DNA of 64,000 bases, from positions 13,374,866-13,438,865 of the forward strand of contig NC_071343.1 of assembly GCF_027744825.2 (NCBI RefSeq), written 5' to 3'. Shown here one piece after another: positions 27,913 to 56,223 of the stretch. Origin of the DNA: Synchiropus splendidus. Its lineage: Eukaryota; Chordata; Actinopteri; Syngnathiformes; Callionymidae. A program made the translations under genes and the position numbers. Every line of letters starts with the position of its first letter. The stretch's first letter is position 1. The notes below the pieces were generated by a model. That model had not been told where the DNA came from. It was given only the letters and a program-made list of their open reading frames with translations, and did not search any database.

Positions 27913-30900
27913 TCACAATCTGGGCATCTTGGCTGCGTTGAGGCGCATGGATGCACACGAGGCTCCAGCTGCATATCTCATCTCTCGGATCATCCCCGTC
28001 CACTGCTTCTTCTCTTCGTCATACCTGCGACAGTGACAGCAGCAGATAAACCCGGGTCCTATGGGTTTAAAGATGAAGAAGGACGTGTCACATACTGCCA
28101 GATGTCGATGACCTCTCTGGGAGAGCACTCTTTGTTCTCGTCCTCCACCATGGCGAAGCCCCCGATGGAGTAGAGCAGCCCTCCACTGCTCACCAGGTTG
28201 ACTGAGCTTCTCTCCTGAGGCAGCTCTGGGAATGGTGACCACCTGCAACACCAAGCCAGGATGCTGTAACTCATGTTGGCATTAATTCAACTGGAGGAGG
28301 AAACCTCACAGAGTGCTCCCAGAAAGACATTTTACTGAAGCTCAGGATTCTCAACTGCCCAATCATGGAGAGCTGGGCAGCTAATGTTGTGATCGCATAC
28401 ACCAATTAATAATAGTGTATGAAGCATGATTTTATTATGTACATAATAAATGATGTACCAAAGTAATAGAGAAAATGTAAGGCAGAATATAAAAACAAAG
28501 TGAGGATTTTGCGAGATGCTTTCATTTTTGTGTTAAGCCTTATGTTCCACTCAGTCACCTCCTCTGTTTTTCTTCAACAAAACAAAGAATGACATGACAT
28601 ACTTGTTGGTTGAGAAGTCATAGGCCTCGCAGGACGCCGTCAGGCCTTCCTCATTGACCCCTCCTCCCACAATGATCTTCCCTTTGTGGATCGTTGCTCC
28701 GAACATAGACCTGGGCGTTTTCATGGAAGCCACCTCCTTCCACTCCGACCTCTTGTGATTGTACGTGAACATCTTGTTGGTGGCCTTACTGGATGTGGAG
28801 GACAAAATGCTGTCAAATTTCAGTGTGAGTCGGTGTATACAACTCCACGATGTCTACTTGACATTACACAGTAACAAGTTCCCTGTGACTCACCTAGCTT
28901 GATGCATGTTGAAAATCGATCATTCACCCGTGACGTTTATTTCACTAAGGTTCTCTGGTAAATGTTGATATAACAAAAACTGAGAGACAGTTCTTCACAA
29001 TTCATAAAAAAAATGAAATGCTTTGACAAGCTAATTGATTAGCACAGTTGAGCTAAATGCTGACAACAGCCCTTGTTGTTTATTTATTTATTAGTTACTT
29101 CTATTATTATTGTTTATTTTTATTCATTTATTTTATTTATTTATGTATTTATTTTTCCTAGTTGGTGGGATCCTCACTGACCTCGGTAATAAAGCTGATA
29201 TCGGATTCTAAAATGTTTTAAAGTCGTTCAAATGCACAGTTTTGTTTGTGTGCTAGCACTGTCTAACTTAGTCTTCTGTTTATGTAATTTGTTCATTCAG
29301 TCTTTATTTCATTTTATTTTTTAGCCGTGAAGCTAACAGCTAAAGGTTTATGCGACAAATTTCATACCTCGAAATGGCGCAGTTTCAACTTATTATCCTG
29401 ATTGTCTGCACTGACTTTGAAGTGCTTGTCACACTAGATAATTCCAACTCTTCACCCCCCCCCAAAAAAGAGCTATTCCTATTTACATCATCCATATGTT
29501 ACTGACTTTTCATCTGTCTTCCCGCCAATGCAATACATCAGCCCGTTCTCCGACACGACACAGTGACCGTGGATTTTCAGCGGCAGCTTCTTTGTTTCTG
29601 ACCACTTCATTTTCCTGAAACAGTACAGAAGGGAAAGTGAAAAATAGACCGGAGGCTTGACAGACTCTACTGAACTCACTCGGAGTCATAGCACAGGACG
29701 GTGTCGTGGGACTCGTCCGACTGCAGGTCTTTTCCTGCGACAGCGAAGATCAGATTGTTGAACTCTCCCATGGCGAACAGGCACCTGGGGGAAGGCATGG
29801 GGGGCAGAGCCCTCCACTCGGACGCCAGACTGTCCAGCTGGAAGATAGGAAAGATTAGATCGCAACTTCACAACATCATTTTGTCATTATCATACCTGGT
29901 AGAAGTAGCACTGCAGCGGGTTTTCCTTCTCCTCCTCGTCGACAAAGAGCCCACCCAGCACGTACAGGTTGTTGCTCTTGGACACCATGCTCACATGGTT
30001 TCTGGGGACCTGCTCAGACATGGCCACCAGGAAACACTCGTTCTCTGCTCCGTCATAGGCCACCGCGGCGTTGTCGCTGATCATCACGACCATGTCTTTA
30101 GCGTACATGCCCAGTCGACGGGTGTCGTTCAGGACTCCGGGCAGCTTTCCCTCGCCGCCCTCTTGATCCTCCTTCTTCTTCTCAGGCAGCTTCCCAGCGA
30201 ACGCGTCCTTGACCAGCTTCAACTTTTTAACAGCTTCTGGATCCGCCTTAACCACATCATCCTTCTCCACCTTCTCCTTGAAGTATTTCTCCGGGAGGAG
30301 ACGGAAGCGTATGCACTCAAAGGCCTCCCCGAGAGACTTCAGCCGCTTCTGCTTGTCTTTCTTGATCCACCTCATAAGACTTTCAAACACGACCTCTTCC
30401 TTTTCCACGTTCAGCGCGTCCGCCCCGATGATGGCGAAGAGTTCGTGCGGCTCCAGCTCCAGGAACTCCGGATCTTTAGCAACCATCTCAAAGCGATCTG
30501 CAATGTAATCTCTGGCTGCCATGGCCAGTCGGGGACAGTTGATCACCAGTCCCAGCCTGTAGATGCCCAGGCAGGTCCTCATCGACAGAGTCTTCTGGAG
30601 GAAGTTCACACAGACGGTGAACACGGATGGAATCTGGAAGCGACTGGCAACTGCCATGATGTCCTGAACATTACCATCATTGATGTCGATCTCAGCCGAG
30701 TACATATAGTCCACAACACGGCTCATCACTTCAGGGTCAACGTCCTCCAGCACCACCTCCCTCAGGTCCACTTCCGCGCCATCATCTGAGAAGTAAATCT
30801 CCCGAAAATAAGGACTGCACGCTGCCAAGATCAGCCGATGACAGGGGATGCTCCGGTCCCCAACTTTAAGAACACAGTCAATCAGCTTGTTCTCGTCCAG

Positions 30901-30975
30901 GAGTTCTTTAAGTCCGTCCTGGAGCAAAGTGCTCTGAAAGAGGCGCAGGTCTTCCTTCAGACTTTGACGATCCAT
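27913..30975 (-). CDS. klhl41: Kelch-like protein 41 (sarcosin)
   Basis: A BTB-BACK-Kelch protein of the sarcomere and sarcoplasmic reticulum, a CUL3 adaptor that stabilises nebulin; loss in human causes nemaline myopathy. Six exons: 30975-29896, 29837-29680, 29614-29507, 28788-28603, 28242-28096 and 28024-27913, giving 596 aa (human 606). Exon 1 holds the BTB ([31 protein letters not shown]), the BACK region ([35 protein letters not shown]) and the first Kelch blades ([15 protein letters not shown]). Later exons supply the blades with [23 protein letters not shown] and [11 protein letters not shown]. The end, [21 protein letters not shown], matches the family. I chose the ATG at 30,975 ([21 protein letters not shown]) because it aligns with the conserved N-terminus; an in-frame ATG 14 codons upstream is less likely. 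Exon 3 must end at GTCAGT (29,506) to keep the frame. The fish paralogue (a or b) cannot be told. Confidence 0.96.
29078..29157. repeat. (TTTA)n-rich low-complexity tract in klhl41 intron 3
   Basis: An imperfect run of TTTA/ATTT units with TTATT interruptions inside the 718-bp klhl41 intron 3. A simple repeat with no sign of function. Confidence 0.8.
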
Positions 30976-31053
30976 TCTTGAGTCCAACGGTGATGAGACC
31001 AGGGGAACTATGGCCACTGTCGCCGGAAAATACTTCAGTATATCTGTGCCCCT

Positions 31054-31063
31054 CTAAATATAG
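31054..31063 (-). promoter_or_regulatory. klhl41: klhl41 TATA/MEF2-type promoter element
   Basis: The minus strand reads CTATATTTAG, which fits the MEF2 consensus CTA(A/T)4TAG and also contains a TATA-like core. It sits about 80 bp upstream of the klhl41 ATG, where a core promoter is expected. A CAGCTG E-box (31,114-31,119) lies 50 bp further upstream. The pairing fits a muscle gene driven by MEF2 and MyoD-type factors. This is inferred from position and motif. Confidence 0.5.
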
Positions 31064-31477
31064 CCAAGCAGCCCGACCACGAAGAATTCAGGTGGGCCAA
31101 ATCAGAGCTCACACAGCTGTCATAAAGAAGAGCAGAGGCTGGTCACCAGACTGTTGCTGGACATCCACGTATTCAACGTTTCCATCTAGTATTAACACGA
31201 CAACTACTTTCATATTTTACTACAAGAGCCTGTGTATGAAGTGAGTCATCAAGCAGAAATAGCACTGACCCCTTCCCTTCTGGTGTTGATGCCAGACGCT
31301 CTGCAGGGAAAACCACTTCACTAGTCACTGAACAGCTGCGACAACACAAGGTGACAGACACTGTTCTCGTATACTTCTGTCCTCCGTGATGTGTGTTCCT
31401 TAAAAAGCTGCTGGTCAACACCAGCCATGGATTGTTATGAATAAAAGTCGCACAAAATCCCTGATAACATGGACTTA

Positions 31478-31483
31478 TTTATT
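31478..31483 (-). terminator. bbs5: bbs5 polyadenylation signal
   Basis: AATAAA on the minus strand about 130 bp past the bbs5 stop. Its use would place the bbs5 3' end some 400 bp before the klhl41 promoter on the same strand. Confidence 0.5.
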
Positions 31484-31613
31484 CAAACGACAACCTCCGA
31501 TTTACGTACCTCTGATCAAACACAGGAACAAGAATAAATAACTGTACAACTCTACATCTGATTGTTATGAAACAACATTCATTCTATACAAATATCTAGA
31601 TTTTATAAACAGT

Positions 31614-34000
<2,387 letters not shown>

Positions 34001-34739
34001 GATCGTAAGTAGCGGGGTTGAGGATATAAATGGGTGTAATCTGTTGAGGCTGGTAATGCTGTGCAATCACCATGGCAACTGACGGCAAGTCGAAAGGTAC
34101 AAACGTAGAGGTTCGTCGAAATATATTTATTTAAGTCTTAAACGTAAACCGAAACAAAAGGACGTGTTTAATTAAAATATAGTGAAAGTGTTATTGCTGT
34201 AGAAAGCCAGTTCAATATCCACTTCTCAATGATGCATTCACAAGTTATTACAAACAGAAATGAAAAGACAGTCAACATTATTTTCAGTATTTTATTATTA
34301 AAAACATACACATTATTCTTTAAAGATATTCTAGAAAACAGCCCTGCAAATGTACTTGATCTCTCAAAAACTGTAGTATGGAAATCCAATGCAGCTGCCA
34401 GTTAAAATCATAATAAAAACAAAACAAACTCAGAGCACATTTCATATTAATAGACACATACAGACATATGACAGAAACATTTATCTAAACTTGATGAAGT
34501 GGTGTTGAAGTCTGAATCATTCAGCGAATCTCTGAGTACGTGTATTTTGCTTATGGCTCTAATGGACAATAACATTGCTCAATTTCCTACGGTACACTTT
34601 TTTTGTGGAATTGTGACTTACATAAGATATTTAGCTTTTAAGTGTGAAAGGAAACATGTTAGAAAAGTGCACAGCTTTCAGATCACCAATGATAAAATGT
34701 GAGATATTTTCGACCATCTTCTTGATGATTTGTCTCCTT
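34001..34739. other. Spacer between bbs5 and the collagen gene
   Basis: 740 bp holding the collagen gene's 3' UTR (minus-strand AATAAA at 34,291-34,296) and the bbs5 promoter at the left end. AT-rich in the middle; no other gene seen. Confidence 0.5.
34066..34079 (-). promoter_or_regulatory. bbs5: X-box-like RFX site in the bbs5 promoter
   Basis: The minus strand reads GTTGCCATGGTGAT: one perfect RFX half-site (GTTGCC), a 2-bp spacer, and a degenerate second half (GGTGAT against RGYAAC). It lies 66-79 bp upstream of the bbs5 ATG. RFX/DAF-19 X-boxes drive ciliary genes, and BBS5 was itself found partly through such sites, so position and gene identity support it. The second half is weak. Confidence 0.5.
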
Positions 34740-46842
<12,103 letters not shown>

Positions 46843-47040
46843 CCTGGACCCAGCTGCAAGAGAGGAAACAGCATGTCACTGTTAATGAATGCTGGGATGA
46901 ATCAATGAAAAGACCTCACCTTCCTGCCTCCTGCAGAAGCTCTGCAGACTCTAGAATCTTTGGAGCTGCAGAGGTGTTGATGTGGAGTGGGTGTGTGTTG
47001 ATTGAGGAGCAGCAGAGTCATTCATGCATAGCAGCAGACG
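46843..47040 (-). other. col28a1: Collagen gene 5' UTR, with one intron
   Basis: The start ATG lies 11 nt inside an exon whose acceptor (TTGCAG) is visible on the minus strand at about 46,854. A matching donor (GAAG|GTGAGG) lies at 46,920-46,919, so the first exon should be non-coding and extend from about 47,040 to 46,920. The transcription start is inferred from the upstream TATA box. Confidence 0.5.
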
Positions 47041-47067
47041 GTGAGACCCCCAGACTTTCACTCCTCC

Positions 47068-47073
47068 TTTATA
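47068..47073 (-). promoter_or_regulatory. col28a1: TATA box of the collagen gene
   Basis: TATAAA on the minus strand within CCTTATAAAGG, about 150 bp upstream of the inferred 5' UTR splice donor. It would set the start near 47,040. The flanking CC...GG also makes it resemble a CArG (SRF) box. Confidence 0.5.
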
Positions 47074-49315
47074 AGGAGGAACCATCTGATCGTACTCGAA
47101 GAAATTGTTCCAGGACTCCCCCTGCCTCCGGGGCAGGGGTGGATACGTCTGCCGGCATGACACTTCACATTACACCCTATATCTTAATTGGAATCGTGCA
47201 CATTGTTTATTTTTATTTTTATTTTTATTATTCTCAACGGCCCTATTCATTTCAATTTTAATGTAAGAATATGGCAGTGACAGTCTCAGTCAAAATAGTT
47301 ACTGGCAGTATGTGTGTTTTGTAACAAAGGTTTGACATTTTTTCATCTTACAAATGATGAAAAATAAATAATGTTAAATAATTATTTATTGACAGACTTT
47401 TCTGTACCCTTTTTAGAAGTATGGCGCCAGTGATGGGTGACATCATTTGACACAGTTAAACATATGAGTATTGTATGTGAGCACCCTGTTAGAAGGTATT
47501 GTTAGTGAAGTTGAATGAACTAATACTAAGCACTCTGTGTACACCATGCATTATAAATATAAGTCTGAAGCATCACATAACTAGTCTATGAAGTATGCTA
47601 AAAGCTTTTTTAAGAGCTAATTATAAAATGGGTGCGAGCATAAATTCCACAGGTGAGAGCGCTTTAAAATTTAACAGCCAAAATGCCAAAGTCCAAGTCA
47701 CCTTTGGTCTGGACACTGGAATGACCATGACCTTTGTGCCTGAGGGAAGAAGAGGTTAACAAACACTATATTCTGCCCAGAGTGAACTGGTGCTCACGAT
47801 GGTTTAACACAACAATAATGTTATATGTTAGAATGTTATTTGACGGTATTTAGCTGGGCTTGTTGTTAACTTCAGGCAAATAGAACTGGAGAAATGGATG
47901 GTTTGATAAAGACATTTTGCCTGAAACATTGTTGCTAACATCTAGCTAATATTTTTGCATGAAGTTCTCCTCTCGAACCACAAATGTTCATCTTCTCACC
48001 CATTTCTCATATAATTCCCTCCCACGTGCATTTCGGAAGTTTTCAGATTCACTGTCGACATTTACGGTCACCATGTGTGAGAGTGCAGCCAGTTAAAGGG
48101 CAAAGCCATGAGTCATGATAACATCTAATGTGTGGACCAAAAACATATGACTTGGCGAGCTATAGTTTGACACGAGTGCATTCAGGTGACATTTTGTCCA
48201 AAAAAGTTTCAGATTTCCTCCCCTCCCCCCTAAATGACCACCTGTGCTTGTGACCTCCGGTAGTGTGCTTCACGTTGTTGGGAAGACGAGGCTGGTCCTG
48301 TGCAGACAGGATTCATGGAGATTTCTTTCCGCTATGTTAGAGGTGAAGAGGCTTTGTGTTGCGACGCCCCGGGCAGGGAGTAATTAAAGGAGACTTTCTG
48401 ACACAAAAGAATGTTGCGCTGAATGATAGTTTGGCAAAATCCGTCCTGTCACTGTTGTCTATGATGAATGACAAGGTTTTAGATAGAGCCATAAGTGAAC
48501 ATAAGGGTTGTGTGGTTTCCCTTCAATTGCGTACCTGTGGACTGATTATTTCAGTTCGTTCAGGTTCAACATTCGAGTCGTAACATGTATATTTGGGTAG
48601 CATCGGTAATTCAAACAAATGCATTCGTGTTTTTGTCATAATAAAAGACGCAACAATTTATTCAACGTAAATACAGGACTACTAAGTTTAAAGGACAAGA
48701 GTGTCTTCAGAGCAAGGCCCCTTCATCGTGTCTTATTATTTATCACCTGCCCCATATGTCCCATAATGCACTGCTACAGTTTTAACAGAGCCAATGATTT
48801 AAATCAGTGGGAAATTTTAAACTTGTTGAGAAGGATTTTCAAGAATCATCCTTACATCTAGCTTCCTGTTTCAGGAATAGCTCATGATGGTTTAAAATCA
48901 CCCTCCTATGTTTGACATAACATTAGAAACTTAATGTACAAAATATATGTTCGGTATTTCATGATATGCCCTCGTGTCAAATGGTTGACTTGATCTGACG
49001 TGTTAACAGGATTAAAAGTCAGATCGTGTCATCAAGTCTGGGCCCATAGTTGTCAGTCAGAGAATGAGTTTCTGTCCCGGCATGAGTGTAAAAATTCTTC
49101 ACCCAGAGAATTAGGTCATGAGACCGACAGACACAGTTGCTGGACAGTAGACTATGGGCAAGGTGAGGCCCTCTGCCTGCACTGATGTGGCCCTCATGAG
49201 GCCAGAGCAAAACTTCAAAATTACGTTGTCCTTTGATCAGAATGTATTACTATTCGAATTCTATAACAACCCTCATGCAAACAGATTTTTTAAATGTGTG
49301 TTTCTCTTTTTTCAA

Positions 49316-50017
49316 CAAATCGGAGTACGAACAAAAATTTTGAGATTTTTTGGCTTCGGATTTCGAATGAAAATCCAGAACTCTAACGTCCCCGAAAAAA
49401 GCCAGAAAAAACATAACGTGCGCAGACCGATCAGCTGACCCACGATGCGCTTTGTTATTGTGTATAACACAGCCTCTGTATGCAGACGTGTCCCATTAGC
49501 TACATTTACTGACTGTTTTTTCTTCATATTGAGGTGTAAAACCTTTCCTGTCTCCGCACTGGACCGTGGTAGAGTGTCACAGGGGAGGTGCTCGCTCTCC
49601 ACACCTCCGAGGCTGGAGCGCACACTCCAGGGTTTGATGTCCTGTTGTCGGCTGGAGGTCGGACAGGGATGAGGCGAGTCTGGGACAGAGCGTTACTTGG
49701 TTTATGACTTTGTCACAGCCAAACTGCACAGAAGCACATTCAGAGCTGGACACGCACCGGGCACCTCTCCACTTCTGGAGAGACGTCACTCACTCGGCAA
49801 CCCCTCCCACATGCAGCTGCCACACACATAGAGGAACAGCGCACCTGCAGCAGACACTCTACATTCACTCCTACAAAAAACTATTTTAAGGCTTGGAACG
49901 CATTGTTTCTTTTGCCATTCATTGTAATGGGGAAAAATCGATTCAGATCTCAAACAAATCGCTTCTCGAACAGCCGTCTGGAAGGGATTGTGGTCAATAA
50001 CCGAGTGACCAGTGTGT
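49316..50017. mobile_element. Degenerate MITE-like DNA transposon relic
   Basis: The right end reads TCTCGAACAGCCGTCTGGAA, then ATAACCGAGTGACCAGTG, a decayed form of the AACCGAGGTNCCACTG-type terminus of common fish non-autonomous DNA transposons. The left end (CGGAGTACGAACAAAAAT) fits a decayed inverted copy of the same terminus. The interior is GC-richer than its surroundings and codes for nothing. Boundaries are approximate and the family name is not certain. Confidence 0.45.
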
Positions 50018-50019
50018 AT

Positions 50020-50345
50020 AGGTTTTGGGTATGGTTAGCGGTTAGCGCTACCGCCTCGCAGCAAGAAGGTTGCAAGATCACTTCCAGCTTGGGGTAGGAT
50101 TTTTCCTATACTTTTGGAGTTTGAATGTTCTCCCGTTGCCTGCGTGGGATGGGTTTACCTAGACACTCCGGTTTCCTCCCACAGTCCCAAAACCTACAGA
50201 GGATGAATTAGTACTCTAATGTTCTTTAGAGTTCTCCTGAAGTGAGAGTATGTCGGGAAATGGGGGTTTTTCTTGGTGTTCTGGCCATGCCCTGCCTCTT
50301 GCCTATAGGGTCTAGTCCAGTCCCCTTTGACCTATAAAGGAATAG
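50020..50345 (+). mobile_element. Degenerate tRNA-derived SINE
   Basis: The head reads GGTTAGCGGTTAGCGCTACC followed by a degenerate B-box-like GGTTGCAAGATC, as in tRNA-derived SINEs. The body has the conserved words GTTCTCCCGTTGCCTGCGTGG and ACTCCGGTTTCCTCCCACAG, and the end resembles CCCTGCCTCTTGCC...TCCAGTCCCC. It abuts the MITE-like relic. It is mutated and not expected to be active. Confidence 0.65.
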
Positions 50346-51167
50346 TCAGTAGAAGATGAAGCGTCTTTATATCTTACATGTTTTATCCAGAGTGGTGTTG
50401 CAGTACCATTATATTCACTACTTGAGAACTTATGGTGTATATAGAGAATCACTAGATAAAACATATATAAATTGAAATAGCTTATTTCAAACATATTGAA
50501 ATGCTATAATTACACTTTTTCTTACATTTTTAACAAGTTTAAGATTCTTTGCCCCTTACAACAGTTGGGAATTGTCCACGGTCGCTGTACAGAATCTGAA
50601 CCTGGTCATGACCTCCATGGCCGAGTGAAATGAGTGACACGTGACATCATGAGGGCACCAAGTCTAATAGGTCAAACAGAAACGAAATTGAGTTTTACTC
50701 ATGAAGATTGCCTGTTTTCTACCAAGCATGTCTACAACTAATCTGGACACTCAGGGTTTATGTTTTTGCCTTAAGCAAAAGAGTACTTTTTGTACAGCCT
50801 TTTAACCGCAGCACCGTTAATGGTCAGCAGGGGGTGCTGCTGTGTACGTCCTCTCCTGACGTCTACCACAAGGTTGCGTTATCGGACCAAGATTTTAATT
50901 ATTAAAACAAAATATGAATTATTATAAGGTTAAGGACTTTTGAAACCAATTTAAATACATACTTTTCAACGTACGAAAAATGGATTGCACTTGCTTATAA
51001 GCTGGTGGAAATGTGAAAAACTCAATTGACATCGAACTGCTTGGGTTTAGAGCTTCTGCTGCCCTCTGGTGGTTACCAGCCAAATCCAAGCATGACCTGG
51101 TGCGCATGCTCGGACAAACCGGCGCTTCAGAAGTTCGTCTGTGGCTTCACCTTCAGCCATCTTAATC

Positions 51168-53683
<2,516 letters not shown>

Positions 53684-53765
53684 TTCAAACGTGTGGAATC
53701 CTGTCAGCAGATTATTGTACAGAATAAGCTTTATTTCAAATTATGTATGATGTGTTTTTTCTTCA

Positions 53766-53771
53766 ATTAAA
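53766..53771 (+). terminator. atp5f1b: atp5f1b polyadenylation signal
   Basis: ATTAAA 82 bp after the stop. A minus-strand AATAAA at 53,775-53,780 can serve the convergent gene. Confidence 0.55.
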
Positions 53772-53774
53772 GAG

Positions 53775-53780
53775 TTTATT
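53775..53780 (-). terminator. Polyadenylation signal of the CCDC89-like gene
   Basis: AATAAA on the minus strand, about 115 bp past the coiled-coil gene's stop, only a few bases from the atp5f1b signal. Confidence 0.45.
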
Positions 53781-53895
53781 ATGAAACGTTTTCTCTTTAC
53801 ATCTTGGTTCTTGAGATCTTAAAACAATACCACGGTGGACTTACTGACACCTTTGCGGTGTCGTGAAGTGAGTTAAAAAAAAGACTTATTAAAAT

Positions 53896-56223
53896 TTAAT
53901 GCAGATGTCGCAGGACTTTATTCAGCTCCCGTTCCTTCTCAAGAAGTCTGTTGCTGTGTTCTTTGAAGGCTTCAAACTCCTGCCAATAAAGAAGTATACT
54001 GTAAGAGCGGATAGTTTTGTACTATTGACGTGACAAATTTGAATGTACCGTGTTCAGCACTGTGTACTTTTTCATGAGATTTTTCACTTTGGTATCTGCG
54101 TTTACAACTTCTGCTTCGAGCACAAACCTAAGGCAAGAGTTCAATAAACATGAATATCTGCAATCAACCAGACAAAGGGAATCTCAAGTTACCGGTCTTC
54201 TGCTTTGATTCTGGACTTCCTCTCGTCCTTGTATTTCATCTGTAGCTGCAGGATTTCCTTTTCTTTTTCCTGGGAATCAATTCAGGTTTTAATATGAGGC
54301 CTGAATACACTCTATAAATAAAACGCCTCACCTGCAGTAGCTTCCCTCTTTCTATGTTGAGCTGCGACAACTTGTCTCTCTCTTTGGTGAGGCTTGTTAT
54401 GTCGTGTTGCAAACTGGTCTCCCTCACGTCATGGGCCTCCTTGGCATGTTGAAGCTGAACCTTCAGGTCTGAATATCAAACGAAGGTGGCTTATTGATTT
54501 AAAGACGTGATGGGTTTACAGTATCCATTAAAGCCTTGATTTAAAATTCCATAGCCACCTTTACACATTTCCAGAGCATCCTCGTGACGTCGCTGAAGAT
54601 CTTCAATTTGACCACACTGCAAAGTCTCCTGCTCCTGATGCTCAGAAGTTTGTTTCAGAAGTTTTAACTCATATCTTGCTATTTTCTCCCTTTAGAGGGG
54701 GAGGATACGACACAAGAGTAACATGTAAACAAACAAAAAACAGGTTTAATTAACAACCTACTTGTATTCCTTTTCCTTATTTGTGAACCCTTCTTGCAGC
54801 CGATTCAAATCTTGCTTCAGTTTTTGGACAGTCATCTGTGAATCATGAAGTTTCTGGGAGAACAGTGAATCATTCTCTTCCTGCAGATGAGTATTTTCCC
54901 GCTTCAACTGAGCATTCTGCATTTTGTACTCATTCTTAAAAACGATAATGGCTTCATTGTTAGCCGCCAAATCCCGGAATCTTTTCTCCAGCATCTCGGC
55001 TTTCTTCCGTTGTTCCTCCAGAGCTTCTTGACTGCTTTTCATTTGGGACTCCAGCTCTGCGTTGATTTTCTCCAGGGTTTGGCACTGGAGGTGCAGCTCA
55101 TCGTGTCTCTGCTTCATGGTGCCAAACAAATTAGACTGTTCAAGAGTTCTGGCCTGCAGCATCCCAAGTTCTGCTATTTCCTCCGTTGACAGAGTTGTAA
55201 GTTTCTTTGTTAGCATCCCGTCTCCGTCAATGTGCTGAGGAAAGATGGCACAATACAGTGGGTTATTGCTTTTGTGCTGCGGTCTTTATTGTTTTAAATG
55301 CACTTTAAGTGCATGACTAACCCTGGCTTGTATTGAAATCAACGACTACAATTAAAAATTAGTTAGTTAGTTTTAGTTAGTTAAGAATCCAACTGAGATT
55401 GAAATTAAAAATGGTTAGTTGACATACCTTAATATTATCTCATGAATGAATGTAAACTATAACAATAGTAAGGGGAGTTTTGCCTGAAATCCATGCTTTT
55501 ATTTTAAATTAACATATGACAGAATAACCGTGGCTTTTATCTTCAGAAAACAGTGGCTTTGGTCCTGAAACATATCATCTTTATTCACACTGTTTTTCCG
55601 CATTACCTATTAGAAGTTTCCAAAGCAAGTCAGCCTCTTCTATCTTCACCTATCTTGAGCATATACCCAGCATCTTCTTCTTGTTGTTCACCACTCTGAC
55701 TATTACTTCAATGTCACACTCTTCTTTGCCTCCCTTAATCTCCCTTAATCTTAACAGATTGTGAATTGGCCTTTTGTTACTGTCAGCTTTTTTTTGTTAA
55801 TTTTTTTTTTTTGAACGAACAATAAATAAATACAAACGTCCCAGGTCTTTTCGCTTGTGGTGTCATAATTTCTTTAGATACATATAATAATAGTACAATA
55901 ATGTGTAATTGTTTAAATAACGATCACAAATCTTGAGCATCCAAGCCGGAAGGTAGGTAATGAAAATAAAAACAAGTCATTGTGATGCTACTGATAACAG
56001 TGCTGTGGTTTCCCAGAATGCAATTCGTCAATTGACTGTCGCTAACTGATACAGTAAGTAGTTCGTGGTGCGACCATTAGCTGTGCAACGTCCACTGCAA
56101 GCATTTTATATAGTGAGAAAGACACATGACAGTAGACAAACGAAAGGTATGAGTTACTTGTTTGAGGCAGTTTTGTTACTGAACCTTTGTTAAAGGCATT
56201 CTATCGATTTATCTTACCTCCAT
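53896..56223 (-). CDS. ccdc89: Coiled-coil protein resembling CCDC89
   Basis: Seven exons join in frame: 56223-56218 (only Met-Glu), 55234-54762, 54689-54559, 54468-54332, 54269-54193, 54127-54049 and 53979-53896, giving 328 aa. Nearly the whole protein is Glu/Lys/Gln/Leu-rich heptad coiled coil. The best family landmark is the block LEKRFRDLAANNEAIIVFK, then NEYKMQNAQLKRENTHLQEE and NDSLFS, which I associate with CCDC89 (BOIP), a cytoplasmic/testis coiled-coil protein of poorly known role. There is no signal peptide or membrane segment. The first exon is set by ATGGAG|GTAAGA; if that is wrong, translation could begin at 55,216 (MLTKKL). The identity is less certain than the gene model because coiled coils mimic each other. 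The promoter has an X-box-like site. Confidence 0.65.

Larger units (their letters stand above)
47074..51167. other. Gene-free interval upstream of atp5f1b
   Basis: Between the divergent collagen and atp5f1b promoters I see no coding exon. The right half is occupied by a MITE-like relic and a tRNA-derived SINE. The left half (47,170-49,300) is AT-rich and unassigned. Sequence near 51,060-51,160, just before atp5f1b, has the higher CpG expected of a housekeeping promoter. Confidence 0.5.

Noticed and set aside
29701..30789. 362-codon plus-strand open frame
   Set aside because: It is the antisense shadow of klhl41 exons 1-2; the minus strand gives a full BTB-BACK-Kelch protein with proper splice sites.
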